The notes beneath the pieces are model-generated. The model had not been told where the DNA came from and made no database searches. It worked only from the letters and a program-made list of their open reading frames with translations. Source: Chlorops oryzae (Eukaryota > Arthropoda > Insecta > Diptera > Chloropidae). Taken from it: 64,000 bases of DNA. Position numbers and translations under genes: made by a program. The stretch covers positions 19,191,571-19,255,570 of the forward strand of contig CM035806.1 of the NCBI GenBank assembly GCA_020466095.1. Direction: 5' to 3'. Of the stretch, positions 1-11,559 are shown one piece after another. Position 1 is the first letter of the stretch. Every line of letters begins with the position of its first letter.

Positions 1-332
1 TCTCTGTCTCGGTCTCTGTTTCTGTCTCTGTTTCTGTCTCTATCTCTGTCTCTGTCTTCTCTGTCTCTATCTCTATCTCTATCTCTATCTCTATCTCTAT
101 CTCTATCTCTATTTCTATCTCTCTCTATCTCTATCTCTATCTCTATCTCTCTCTATCTCTATCTCTATCTCTATCTCTATCTCTATCTCTATCTCTATCT
201 CTATCTCTATCTCTATCTCTATCTCTATCTCTATCTCTATCTCTATCTCTATCTCCTATCTCTATCTCTATCTCTATCTCTATCTCTATCTCTATCTCTA
301 TCTCTATCTCTATCTCTACCTCTATCTCTATA
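1..332. repeat. Hexanucleotide microsatellite (CTCTAT)n
   Basis: A nearly pure CTCTAT hexamer array follows about 60 bases of looser CTCTGT/TTCTGT units. It runs off the left edge of the window, so its true length is unknown. It abuts a fragment of MITE family 1 at 330-409. The reading frame through its complement gives only an RDRD repeat and is not a gene. Confidence 0.97.
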
Positions 333-409
333 AAGGCTAAAAACGATATTAGTTGGTTTTAAAATATTGAAATGCATACTTTTAGGTGCTGAATTTAAAT
401 ATTTTCCGT
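330..409 (-). mobile_element. MITE family 1, end fragment
   Basis: This 80-bp piece matches, in reverse complement, the left end of the complete copy at 2189-2436. It shares the block reading GGTGCTGAATTTAAATATTT and the more internal 'aaaggctaaaaacg' segment. Only one end is present; the rest appears to have been lost at the junction with the hexamer array. Confidence 0.7.
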
Positions 410-415
410 TGCTAT

Positions 416-1440
416 AGTGATAATATATGTAGGTATACATATAACCAAAAGAAAATACGAGAATGTATCTCAATTATTAACAAGGACTGACAAGACAATG
501 ACCACAATACTCGATGGTTTTTGTAAAATTAAAAACCGATTGGAATTGAAAATGAGCCCGAACGATGCCGGAAATAGGAAAAGTATAAAAACGTTGAACT
601 TATTACGAATTATTCAATTGAATCGACATATTAAACTTTGAAGTACTGTCACGAATTTTATGCGCTTCAATTTACTTCCAGGATATCGAACAACTTGACA
701 AGGAAAAAAAAAAAAATGTATTTGAAAAAACAAGAATTGTTTGTTTGTCCAAAGACGTCTAAGACCGAACGAAAAGTTGGATCAAGGATCAAACCAAGAG
801 CGGTTTTTAAAATATTAAAATCAAAATCTTCGAATTAATATTAGGACCAAAGATCGCACAAAACGCTTACTTGTTTTTTTGTATTTTAGTTTTTTTTATT
901 CCTTCTTAATACATACTTCTATATTTTCTATATATTATTCTTAGGCGGAGGAGCATTGGACGGAATAAATCTGAATTTGGAAATCTTTAAATTGAAAGCA
1001 AATTTTTTTCTTTTCTTATGCTTTCAATTTGAACCTTCAAAAATGAAATAAAAACAAGAAATTTACCCGCTGAAAAGCCGAGTAATGAACGAGTAAGTAG
1101 TTTTGCATAAGAGATATCATAAATTCAATTTTCTCCTGCTCGAATTTCTGACAAGAAAATTGTATCCGCAGCATTTGTCGGGTCGGACTGAAAGGCTGCC
1201 TGGCAGAGGCAAAGAAAAATGTGAGTTCGGTGGCATTACAATTTATTACCATCGTAGTAAAGGCAATCACTTCAGCATCAAGTCAACGTGTTGTCAAGCC
1301 ATCAATGTTTATATGTTTGAAGCATTCAATGTTCATGGAAACATGGCGGAAGAAATTAAAAAAAAAAAAGGTAAAATAAAAAATAAAGGAAAATTCGCAA
1401 ATTGACTGCGTGCAGATAACATCAATTTCGACGGTAAATG
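416..1440. other. Intergenic DNA, no feature recognised
   Basis: AT-rich unique-looking sequence with several homopurine and homopyrimidine runs. The frames present are short, mostly lack coding composition, and resemble no protein I know. Confidence 0.5.
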
Positions 1441-1456
1441 AAGGTACTTTTAACCC

Positions 1457-1494
1457 CCCTCTCTCTCTCTCTCTCTCTCTACCTCACCCTCTGC

Positions 1495-1526
<32 letters not shown>

Positions 1527-1672
1527 ACTTCTCTCTCTCTCTCTCTATCTCTATCTCTCTCTCTATCTCTCTCTCTATCTATCTCTCTCACTAGCCTACC
1601 TATCTCTTTCTCTTCAACTTTATCTCTCTCTCCCCCTCTATCACTCTCTCTCTCCATATCTCTCTTTCCCTT
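1457..1672. repeat. Imperfect CT microsatellite
   Basis: A polypyrimidine tract of CT repeats with interspersed A and CC interruptions, about 215 bp. Long Leu/Ser frames read through it but are an artefact of composition. Confidence 0.95.
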
Positions 1673-1699
1673 CCTTCCGTTTTCTCAATTTTATTGAAT

Positions 1700-2188
1700 A
1701 GCATTTTTATAAATACAAATGGGGGAAAAAATGAAAATAAATAATGAAGTTGAAATTGAACGGAAAAAGTGTGAGGTTTTGCAAAAATGACCGATTTATT
1801 AGGTCGCTTGTAAGGGAGAGAAACTTGCGTTGGAGCAAATCACATGTATATAAGCAGTCGAGCTTCCATAGATCAAAATACGTTTTACTTAAAAATTCAA
1901 GTTGTAAAGAAATCGATTGGAAATATTTTATGTAAAAATTGAAAAGCTATTACCACCTGATTCAGGTCAGGTTATCGGTGTTTTTCTTTTGAAGGACTCG
2001 CTGTGGGTAAATGCATGGATTTATCTTGAAATATTTCAAGAAAGCTCAAGGTGTTATATTCGAAAAAAAAAAAAAAAAAAAAAAAGTGCCATGGAATTTT
2101 CAGTTACGAGCAAAAGCCTTAAAGTAGGCTTTGGAAACAAGTACTTTATTTGAGAAGTTCCTTAAGGATTTGAGACATAAACAGGGAA
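1700..2188. other. AT-rich intergenic DNA
   Basis: No gene seen. It contains a 21-base poly-A run near 2065. Confidence 0.45.
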
Positions 2189-2436
2189 ACAGAAAATATT
2201 TAAATTCAGCACCTAAAAGAATGCATTTAAATATTTGAAAACGAATTAATATAATTTTAAGCCTTTATAAGAGGAGCTCAATTAAGACTTGAAAGATATC
2301 CGCAGATTTTTCGAAGCCCTTCCTCACGATGTTAATAAACGGGCAAACATACAAATATAAACAAATTTCTCACTAGCGGAAATATTTGAAATATTTAAAT
2401 GCATACTTCTGGGTGCTGAATTCAAATATTTTCTGT
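2189..2436. mobile_element. MITE family 1, complete copy
   Basis: A 248-bp element with matching inverted ends of about 45 bp. The left end begins ACAGAAAATATTTAAATTC and the right end, reverse complemented, begins ACAGAAAATATTTGAATTC; both continue through 'AGCACC' and an ATGCATTTAAATATTT block. No coding capacity. Related copies lie at 13,002-13,221 and 330-409, with a weaker trace near 18,893. I could not fix a target duplication, so the superfamily is open. Confidence 0.85.
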
Positions 2437-3049
2437 ACCCCTAGAAATAAACATATTCGAAAATTCAATTTTAAATTAAGTTATTCTTCACATAAAAGCA
2501 AAAACTATGCTCACAAGTCAATCATATAATTGAGAATGCAGATGTAAGGTCTGGATTTGGGGACTCAAAGTTTTTCGATTTGACCATTTCGAGAAAAAAA
2601 AATAGGTTAAAAAAAAATAAAAATAAATAAAAGCAAAGAACGCCTAAACATCTCGTCGGAAATATTTGAATTTTTTTTCCATATTTATTTATTTATTTTT
2701 TTTTTTGTATGAACTATTGACACAAAAAACAGCTTGAAAAGTCAATTTAACTTTTCTCAAAGTTTGTATGAATTATGGAGAATGTCTTTTGAAGTTACTG
2801 GATACATGGAAGTTTGTTGAAATATATGTACGTTTGAAAAAGAGAGAGGGAGACATATTTTCATTTTCGGAATTTAATACTTATTTAAATATGGTTGAAA
2901 AAATGTTATTTTTCATTTTCAAACAATAAAAAATATAATAAAATAAAACAAAATAGAATAGGAACAAATAAATAAATAAATAAATAAATTAACAAATAAA
3001 TAAATAAATAAAAAAGAAAATAAATAATTAAATAAATAAATAAATATAC
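2437..3049. other. AT-rich DNA with (AAAT)n tract
   Basis: No gene seen. From about 2,965 to 3,046 the sequence is an imperfect AAAT tetranucleotide tract. Confidence 0.6.
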
Positions 3050-3300
3050 AGGGTGTCCCGGGAAAAAGTGTACAAAATGAAACCCTCGATAGGTCGATGC
3101 AATACGAATAGTTTTTGCTTCTACAGCAACTGCCTAGGAGGTACCGTTTAAGAGCTGTAGCGCTTCAAAAAATGTCTTTTTTTGTATGGAATTTTGAGTA
3201 TAACTTCATTTAAAAAAATTGTTTTCGTTCAAAATGAAGTTACAACGATACCAAATTTGCCTGGATCCGCTACCATACAATTTTTGATTTATTTCCACTA
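3049..3300 (+). mobile_element. Possible mariner-like terminal fragment
   Basis: A sharp boundary at 3,049 reads TA followed by CAGGGTGTCCCGGG, the style of terminus found in several mariner-related (maT-type) families. The next 250 bp are less AT-rich than the surroundings. I found no inverted partner downstream, so this would be a truncated element. A call from the terminus motif alone is weak. Confidence 0.3.
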
Positions 3301-4550
3301 GACAAAGCACTGTGCGGCGTGTCCTTGACTTGCTGTTAAGTTCAACTTACAGGAGTCAATAAACGCGCGTGTTGGCAAAAAAAGAGAACAAAACACACAA
3401 AAAAAAAAAGGTAAAAAGGATAAGACCGAACTTTTACGACTGGCAAATTCCTGTCCTTTTCAAATACATATACCACAAAAAAGCGTTGGAACGTTTACGC
3501 GCCACCGCCACGATTGCGTCTCCAACGTTTCTTGATAATACTGTAATTTTTTTCGTACTTAAAAAGAAGGGAAAGTAGAAGAAGAATACTTTGTTTCATA
3601 AACTAAAAAAAAGAACAAAATAACTTTTTCATACCCTTTTGACCGACAGCAATTTTATAAGCTCCGATTCTAGGAATACGCATGAATGGTCAGAATCCAT
3701 AGCATACCAATTGTGAAAATATTTCCAGAAATATTCCCCCAGGTTCACACAACTTCAAAACTTTCTACCTTGGGGGAAATTAAAATTTACTTTAATTTTT
3801 GGATATTAAGAAGACGCTGAGTTGCCTTCTACAAACTGTTTCTCGAGATTGTTTCTGCTTTAAGAGACTCAAGGGACTCCTCTCACTTCTTTGTCATCCT
3901 TTGACGTAATGAGTTCGGTTATTTTAAACAAAATTTTTGGGGACGAAAAATCTCGTTGCCTCTGTTTTTATTTATTTGTTTCTTTTATGGAAAATAATAT
4001 CTTTGTACTATCGATATATCCAAAATTTTATCTTTTACACAGATAACTGTAACCATAAGTAGTTTGTGTGTAAAAAACCCTCTTGTTTATGAAAAGTTTT
4101 AAAAGAAATTTTAGTGCCCTTTCGCGTTAATAAACCAACTCCTCCTTCACTGCAACATCCCAAAGGTATTGTTCTTCGTTACTGTAGTCTAAGAATCGAA
4201 TTTTTGATTTATCGAAATGAATAATATTACTCGAACATTTCGTATCGACTTGGCATACACTTATGTACATACATATGTATATTTCGATCGTTCGATCTTT
4301 TCAGTGCCTCCCTCACGTTTAGACGTGACGCATTAGGTTGTTCCTCAAAAATATTTTCTTTACATACATTTTTTGAAAGCTTATGGCTGATGTATTTCTA
4401 GGAATTTATTCAGTTTTTTTGCAAAAGGTTAAGATGTTGCGCCACGCAGATTTTCCCCAAGACATCGTGCTTTTCTCAGATATTTTAAGCTTTAAGTAAA
4501 AGCTTTTATGCATACGCAACAACTTCCAAAGATTTTAGTTTCTAGGCTAA
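3300..4550. other. Intergenic DNA, no feature recognised
   Basis: AT-rich, with many homopolymer runs. No frame looks coding on either strand. Confidence 0.45.
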
Positions 4551-4555
4551 TATGG

Positions 4556-5566
4556 CATTCAGACGGCACTTTTGAGGATTTCAGCCGATATCGAGTCGAA
4601 ATCCAGCGGATTTCCCATACAAATGAATGTCAAACGAAATCCGATCAGAAATTGGATTTCAACGAAATCCCAAGAGAAATCCGGAACAAACTGAATGCAA
4701 CTCTGTGTTTTTCGATATGTATCGAAGAAATGCTGCAACACTACTGTCAAATTTTGACAAAACCAAAGTAAACGAACAGGCAATGCTGCCACACGCAAAC
4801 GAAAAATTCCCTACAAACTAAAAAAAAATCCCCACAATTCTTTACGTTGTTCCCTACCACAAATATCGTTATATATATTTTTTTTTAATAATATGCCTCT
4901 TGCATACGAAAATGTATGAGTAGTAATGAATATGGTAGGCTAATATTTTTGAGAATCTTTCAGGGTAGTCTGGAACTCCAAATCGTACCAGTCATTTGAA
5001 TTTTTATTTTTTTTTTTCAAAAATAAAAAGTTTCTTTCAAAACTTAAGTTTTTTTGTTGTGGTTCAAGTAAAAATGATTTCATTAAAAATTTGAAAAGGT
5101 CTTATCTTGTAGCGGTAAATAAAACAGTTTTCAATTTATTCAAAAAAGCCTATACAAATACTATTTCAATTTTCAAATTTGTAGACTATCGACGCTTAAC
5201 GATAGCTTCGACCGAAGTTTTTCACATAAACACAGGTTGGCATAGTTTTTATTTTGTCTTTTTAATTTTATGACAACCAAATTTATACAAAATTTATTAA
5301 ATATTTTTGAATACATCACAAATTCCGTACATTTGCCGATTTTAAGAAATCTTTACTTTTGTCCCTACAAGTCATTTTTTGTTAAAAAAAATCCCTAAAA
5401 ATTTTTAAGGAAATTTCCCTACAATTGGTAGCACTACAAACAGATGAATGGCTGTCAAACCAAATCCTCTCAATGGCGATATTGTCGTGTGAACGCTTTG
5501 GATTTCGATATGGATTTCATGAAATCCAAGTGCCGAAATCCCGGGATTTCGATGCTCGTCTGAATG
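4556..5566. mobile_element. Non-autonomous DNA element with GGATTTC subterminal repeats
   Basis: About 1.01 kb bounded by inverted CATTCAGACG ends (4556-4565 and 5557-5566). Both subterminal regions, about 150 bp each, carry many copies of the hexamer-like motif GAAATCC/GGATTTC in both orientations, and each also holds a 'gaatg...tgtcaaac' segment. The centre is AT-rich without a transposase. Clustered subterminal motifs are typical of transposase-binding regions. A second end of this kind may lie at about 9,460-9,472. No target duplication could be fixed. Confidence 0.7.
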
Positions 5567-5582
5567 GAATATAAAGAAAAAT

Positions 5583-5790
5583 ATTCAAGCTTTGTTTTCA
5601 TGTGCATAAACAAAAAATTTTATTAACTTTATTAGTTTTTTTTTTTTTTTAAAATTTATTTTTAAAAAATTTCGGAAGTATCGAAAAGGAGACTTCATAA
5701 CTTGCACCTCAGTTTTTAATGAAAATAGAGAAAATTGATCATGGAATTTCAAAGAGACCGAAGTTTGCATTATTTTGCCATGTGAAATAA
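5583..5790. repeat. Dispersed repeat (pair with 39,096-39,290)
   Basis: This segment shares ordered blocks with 39,096-39,290: AAGCTTTGTTTTC, a long T run, GGAGACTTCATA and AAAATAGAG. The identity is patchy, as expected for an old repeat. No protein or terminal structure is apparent. Confidence 0.55.
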
Positions 5791-5799
5791 ACATTTTAC

Positions 5800-7945
5800 T
5801 CTTATGGCTCTTAAGCTATACATATATATCCTATTATGATCGCAAAAAGAGTTTGACAAAAATACGTTGCATACTTCAAGGATTAAAATGGGTATTTTCA
5901 TTGCTTATATTGAATCACCTTCAAATTATCAAATCAAGATTATGAAATTATGAAAGGGAGTTGGACTTGTTCTGCCGTTCCCGTAAGGCGTCCGTCCCGG
6001 TTTTCGTTTAGCAATTCTGCTGATGCCTTCGTTACTCAGCTTTGTTGTTCCTTTGGCAATACGTATTTCATTTCAGTTCCCACACATTTTCTTTAAAGAA
6101 CAAAATTTTCTCTCGATAAGTTCTGATCCCGCCTACGCTAATAGAGATTGCACAAACTCCACCCGCAAAAGAATAAAGCGAAATATTAATTTATTTGGCG
6201 CCATTTTCTTAAAGAAAATTTTTACTCAATTTTTTATTTTTATTTTTTTTATTTTTGATTTTCTCATTTTCTTTCATTTTGACTCGACGAGTGTATCTAT
6301 GCAAAATGTTTTTTATTTATTTTTTTTTTATTTAGTTTTTTTTTTCTCAAGTCGTTGCAGCTTCGGTCTCACTGAAATAGAATTGAAGAGTTTGCAATAA
6401 CAATTTCAGGAAGCGTTTGCTTTATGACCGTTTTATATTATATGGTTTTCTTGCCATTTTTATAGTAAGTACATTTGTATATATATATAAGGCTAAACCA
6501 ATAAATTTTCGTAAGAGACTGTATGTTCCTTGGTTTTGTGGCAAGGCGTTTGTAATGCGCATTATAGTGAACACACCCACGTCGCAATGGACACCCCCAC
6601 GTAGCCCATATTCCCAACACATGCCCACATGAATGCACAATTTCTTCTTCTATCTTCTATCTCGATTTTCGGGCTCTCTCTATCTCTCTCAATATATGTA
6701 TTGTTTATATACTTGCATACATACATATATGTATATCTCCCTCTCGCCTTGCTCGCCTCTATTGTGGTTTGAATAGACGAGGACATCTTTTTTTAAAAGG
6801 CTTTTGAAATTTGATTCTCTTCCTTCATTATTTATTTATTTGTTTAATTTTCGTTTTTGTATCTTTACAATACTTTGGAGAGCAAATTGCCATAAAATTT
6901 AATTAATGAACTTCAAATGTCACATTTGATTTGCTAGATGGGAATTCTGGAATTCGTATTACATACTTTTAACGTTTTAAATTCCTTTCACGTCATTTAC
7001 TTTGAACTTTTTTTTCTTTCGTTATACCTTTTTTTTTTCTCTCTTTGGGCTTACCTACAAATTTTATACACTTTCTCCTTGTTCTCCTTCTCCTTCTTCC
7101 TCTTCCTCTTCTTCTACTTCTACTTGATCATTCCATCCATAGCATGCGAATGAGTGTAATTTGAGTCGAAAGGTACCGAATCGAAAGTGTTTGCTCATGT
7201 GTGTTGGTGAAAGGTATGCTACGAAAATGCTTAAAGCTGTCCCAATGGTATTTAGGGACCAATTATTGAAATTATTTTCTTAATGTTTTGCTTTATTTTT
7301 AATCAGGAGGAGATACAACAAGGAGACTAAGAAGTTCAAACAATTTTGGGAGCAGGAAAAACAGGAATTCCTCTAGCCCCAAAGGCGTTTTTCATATTCC
7401 GTGTTTCGCAGAAAAACCCAAAAAAAAAAAAAAAAAAAAAACCCACAAGAAAAATAAGAAAAAAATAAAAACCAAAATAAAAGAAAACAAATTTAAAGGA
7501 AAACGATTGCATTTTTGAAGTTCCTTATGGAAATGTATGCAATAAATATTATATTTCTGAGTGTGTGTGTGTGTGTGTGTGTGTAATCCGAAGAAGTCGT
7601 GTTCTGCTTCATAATGATAAATTCTCTATATTGTTTTTGTTGTTATTATTATTATTTTAGAAATTTGAAAGCTCTTCTCTTTTCAACTACGTTCATTATG
7701 AATTTATTTTGTGTGTGCTTGCTTACTCAGTTGCAATATTTCAAAAACGCCTATTAAACAAATATTGTCACATTTACCACAATTCACCCCCGCAGAAACG
7801 CATCAGAAACTTCAATATTATGGAATTTATGGTTTCCCAAAACAAAAAGCAAAAAAAAAAAAAAATGAAAATTCGTACCCAAGGCAAACGGGAACAAATG
7901 GGCACAGTGCAACGATTTGAAAATTAGACTGTGAAATTTTGTTGT
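5800..7945. other. Intergenic DNA, no gene recognised
   Basis: AT-rich sequence with T-rich tracts (6,220-6,350 and 6,990-7,130), a 21-base A run near 7,420 and a GT microsatellite at 7,560-7,584. Frames here are short and of low complexity. Confidence 0.5.
7560..7584. repeat. (GT)n microsatellite
   Basis: Uninterrupted GT dinucleotides, about 12 units. Confidence 0.95.
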
Positions 7946-8042
7946 TATACCCGACACACTGTGTGTCGAGGGTATATTGCGTTTGTGTGGTTGTGTGTAA
8001 CACCCAGAACCAGTCGAGATAGACCATACAAAATGTATATAG
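7946..8042 (+). mobile_element. DINE-like (Helentron-related) 5' fragment
   Basis: It begins TATACCCGACAC, followed by GTGTGTCGAGGGTATATTG. This is the short subterminal inverted pair seen at the 5' end of fly DINE-1/INE-1 elements. It continues with 'gttgtgtgtaacacccagaacc', which recurs in every copy in this window, and is interrupted at 8,042 by the copy starting at 8,043. The DINE-1 assignment rests on resemblance of overall organisation and of the opening motif, not on a database match. Confidence 0.75.
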
Positions 8043-9079
8043 AAACAAGTAAGGGTGTTATAGTCAGGCGAGCCTGACAATAGAATACCCGACACAAACA
8101 CACATGTTCAAATAATTTTTAATATCAAGGTGTTTAAGGCCATAAGGGGCCCCATATGCCGACTTTTGTTAAATTTCTTTATGAAAACCGCTCATTTTCC
8201 ACGCCTACTTTTCCAATTTTTTTGAATTGTAATCGGAGGCCGTAATATACGCTCAAATTCTAAGTTTCAGTGGAATATTTCAAAAAAATCCGATTTTCGG
8301 GCAGTTTTGAGATTTTTGTGACAGACCCTAGTACTGGAGGTACCCTTAATAATGGACCTATCAAAAGAGAGGATGTTTATGGCTTAAAAGGAAGCATAAC
8401 TGCCAAATTTCGTTCCAGTCCCATTTGAATTTCGGGTGTGCGCAGCCATTTTCGAAAAACGCCCTTCGGCCACGCCCACTTTTCCAATTTTTTGAAATTG
8501 AATTACTTGACTTCAAATATGTTCAATTATCAAATTTCATCAAAATATCTTGAAAAAAATCCGGTTTTAGAGCAGTTTTTGTGATTTTCGTTAAAGACCC
8601 TAGTACTGGAGGTACCCCTAAAAATGGTCCGATCGGGTCCATTCTCGAACTTGTGACGAAATTTGGCACTTATGCTTCCTTTGTAGCCAGAAACATCCTC
8701 CCAAAAAATTTCTTTGGTCGGTCCATTATTAAGGGTACCTCCAGTACTAGGGTCTATCACAAAAATCCCAAAACTGCCTCAAAATCGGAATTTTTCGAAA
8801 TATTTCAATGAAAATTAGAATTTGAGTGTATATTTAAGCCTCCGGTTAGAATTGAAAAAAAAAAAATTGGAAAAGTGGGCGTGGAAAAGGGGCGGTTTTC
8901 ATAAAGAAATTATAAAAAAATTCGGTATATGGGGCTCCTAATGGCCTTAAAAACCTCTTAAATATTCTTACCTAGTGGTCCTGTTTTTTGAGCGTGGTTC
9001 AAAAATTATTTAAACATTGTGTGTCTGTGTTGGGTATTATATTGTCAGGCTCGCCTGACTATAACACCCTTACTTGTTT
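8043..9079. mobile_element. Inverted (head-to-head) pair of DINE-like copies
   Basis: The left edge reads AACAAGTAAGGGTGTTATAG and the right edge is its reverse complement (CTATAACACCCTTACTTGTT). Both edges carry the same hairpin, TCAGGC-GA-GCCTGA. The arms stay complementary for roughly 300 bp each (about 8,043-8,365 and 8,720-9,079) and include the 'ctagtactggaggtaccc' block in opposite orientations. So two copies face each other and form a palindrome of about 1.04 kb. No Rep/helicase coding sequence is present; these are non-autonomous. Confidence 0.85.
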
Positions 9080-9089
9080 CTTTTTTGTT

Positions 9090-9480
9090 TTTTGTTTTTT
9101 TTTTTGTTTTTGGGCAATATTCGATTAATTTTTTTACGGCTTAAATGGAGAAAATGGGTCCTTTTTCAGTTTTTACCTTTTAATTGGTTCTATTAATTGC
9201 TTAAATCATAAAGACGATATGGGGCGAAGTATGCAAAGCAGTAACCAACTTTTTTCACATTTCAGATGCAATCACACCATATCAACAATAAGCATTATGT
9301 ACACGGTATCTATAGATTACACTGAAAATGACGGTTTAGGCGCGCGCATAAATGAATATGTGGAAAACGTCCAGCATGCCGTATGAGTGATGCCTTTTCT
9401 ACCATATTTTGTGCATTTGTGCTGCATTCGCGCGTCTACCGCAGCATATCAGTACTGAGAACGTCTGAATGGGCTTACGT
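9090..9480. other. Intergenic DNA with possible element end
   Basis: No gene seen. CGTCTGAATG at about 9,463-9,472 repeats the terminus of the element at 4,556-5,566 in inverse orientation, but I could not find its partner. Confidence 0.35.
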
Positions 9481-9499
9481 TTTTGTTAATATCTCAAAA

Positions 9500-10260
9500 C
9501 ACTACCATTTCATTTTGATAAAAGATTTTTATTTTTATTTTTTTTTTTGTGAAAGGTAATACTCAGACGTATTTTGTTTAAATACCCTGCAGTAATATGG
9601 ACTGACCCAAGTGTAGCCTTCGGTCAGTCCTTTATATTACCAGTACTAGTCTCCTCATAATTCCACTTCTAATGTATTCAACTGACCTTTTTAACATGGG
9701 CCTGTCCTTATGGAGGGACTAGTCCGCAAAACGGCTGATCATAGGCCAGTTTTTTTGGGGTCAATTGTCGTTATTTTGTTTGGTTTTAGGATAGTCAAAT
9801 GAGGAAAATAAACAACAAATTTCTTATCCATATTCTAAGTTGATGAACGTGTCATTTACAGACTAACCTTAAACCAAACCGTTTATTACCGACCGCCCGG
9901 CTAGCCGATTTCGATGGAGCGAACTGCCATAATATAACCGGTAGGATTTTGACCGGTCAAAGGCCAGTCCTTCTTAGAAAACTGACCGGCTCATTACTGC
10001 AGCGTATAGCTAGAAAGTGTCGCAAAAACGGTAACGCACTGAAACAAAATTATCTAATTTTTATTTTCTTTCTTCTGAAAAATTTTTTCTCAGTGTCAAA
10101 TTTAAATAAAAATTTTTTACATTCCTTTTTTTATAAGCTATCAACAGTCATTTGTTTTATCTCTCTATCGTAATTAGTTTTTGAGATATAAATTTTTGCA
10201 AAAGGGCTTAATAAAACGGGGTTTTCAAGGATATTTCAAGAGCGCTGGACAAGAGAAACA
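9500..10260. repeat. Old dispersed repeat, split by a MITE
   Basis: The flanks of the MITE at 9,583-10,006 (about 9,550-9,582 and 10,007-10,260) are together collinear with 44,930-45,200. Shared blocks in order are GGTAATACTCAGA (GGTAATGCTCAGA in the partner), the TATTTT block, TCGCAAAA, the CACTGAAA block, ATTTTTATTTTCTTT and TTTTCAAGGATAT (TTTTCCAAGGTTAT in the partner). The partner lacks the insert and so acts as an approximate empty site. Confidence 0.7.
9583..10006. mobile_element. MITE with TACCCTGCAGTAA ends
   Basis: A 424-bp element. The left end reads TACCCTGCAGTAATATGG and the right end, reverse complemented, reads TACGCTGCAGTAATGAG. Both then continue into copies of a GGTCAGT/ACTGACC motif that recurs several times inside (for example near 9,604, 9,622, 9,951 and 9,981). 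Comparison with the related repeat at 44,930-45,200, which lacks this segment, supports insertion. No coding capacity and no clear target duplication. Confidence 0.75.
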
Positions 10261-10261
10261 T

Positions 10262-11314
10262 CAAAATTGTTTACTTACAGTGTTTTTAGGTAGGTAGTAC
10301 CAATCCAAAAATCAGCAAAACTTCAAAATCCCTTTCAGGAAGCCGATGGCCATTGCTGAGTCGGCAATACCCCTTTCGAAAGTGCTTCAAAAAACTTGAA
10401 CGAAAATTCTTGTAATTATTGTAATTGCTTACATTGCGACTACTGTGCATCCAGTGTGCAGATAACAATGCAGTTTATAATATTGACTACACAAGGACTT
10501 CATTCATGAGAGCTTCGAATAATAAAATTGCTGTAGCAACAGCAGCAGCGGCAAGAGCTCCTTATTGTCCAACCTCGTAGCGTCAGCACTATGGGAAAAG
10601 CGGAAATACAATTTCGAATATAATAAATTCAACACTCGCTCGAATTCCATTACAAAGGACGCCCAGAGAGCACAGAGCAAATAGTAAACCGAAAAATCAA
10701 ACACAAACATAACCAGAACCACAACCAGAGCCAGAGGCAGAACCTGAACAAAAAACCAGAAGCTGAAGCTCAAACAGAAACAGAAACAGCAGGCCATTGA
10801 GCCAATAAAGGAATGAGCGAACAAAAATTTCAGAAAAATTCCATACACACGGACGGACCGTCGTCCATTGTTAATATCGAATATGACTCAAGCCATTGTA
10901 AAATGTACGACACCCACACATGATTGTTCGCCCGAATTCCGATTCGGAGGCTTTCTTGACTCATCCAAAGACAGAAGACAGAAGAAAAAACAAAAACTGA
11001 ATAAAAATATATAAAATAAAATAAAATAAAATAAAATAAAATAAAATAAAAAATAAAAATAAAAACAAAGAAATTACACAAAAAAGACAAGATAGAAGAA
11101 GAGATCGAAGAGAAAAAAAAGTACGCTGGTCCGGTCATAAAAAATTTTTATTTACAAAACAAATTGGAGCCATAGTCGAAGGCAATACTCCGTACTCTGA
11201 ATGAAAATGAAACGTAACGTCTCACGACGATATTGGCGAGTACTCTTGCTATACAAATATTGTCGAACAACAATATAAAAACGCGACCGGTCTAAGTCTA
11301 ATATTGCGTACAAG
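10262..11314. other. Intergenic DNA with CAGAAC-rich and ATAAA tracts
   Basis: 10,700-10,790 is an imperfect CAGAAC/CAGAGC hexamer tract. 11,008-11,051 is an (ATAAA)n tract. I see no convincing exon. The A/C-rich composition of 10,500-10,850 is compatible with an untranslated transcript, but nothing confirms one. Confidence 0.45.
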
Positions 11315-11316
11315 TA

Positions 11317-11546
11317 CAGTTGAGCGCGGATAAGACGACTCTTGTCTTTTAGCGTCCAAGCGATTTTAGCGAGACGACGATTTTCTTTCTCTTTTAGTTT
11401 CATTCAAGTTTCGTTTGGGTATATCGACTAAGAGACCCTTTCCACATCCCTCCCACGACCGCGACGACCGCACTTTGTACTTCGTTCGGTTAGTGCGACC
11501 GAGTGTCGCTGGGTCCCTTGATGGTCGTTATATCCGGATTCTACTG
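11317..11546. mobile_element. pogo/Tigger-like MITE with TA duplication
   Basis: A 230-bp element flanked by TA on both sides (11,315-11,316 and 11,547-11,548). The left end is CAGTTGAGCGCGGATAAG and the right end, reverse complemented, is CAGTAGAATCCGGATATA; both then reach an ACGAC block. A TA target plus CAGT termini is characteristic of the pogo/Tc1-mariner group. It is more GC-rich than its surroundings and has no transposase. Confidence 0.8.
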
Positions 11547-11559
11547 TATATGAGAAAAT

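Noticed and set aside
1410..1701. Leu/Ser-rich frames over the CT tract
   Set aside because: Simple-sequence artefact.
8530..8811. Pair of ~76-residue antiparallel frames with similar sequence
   Set aside because: They arise from the inverted DINE-like arms, not from genes.
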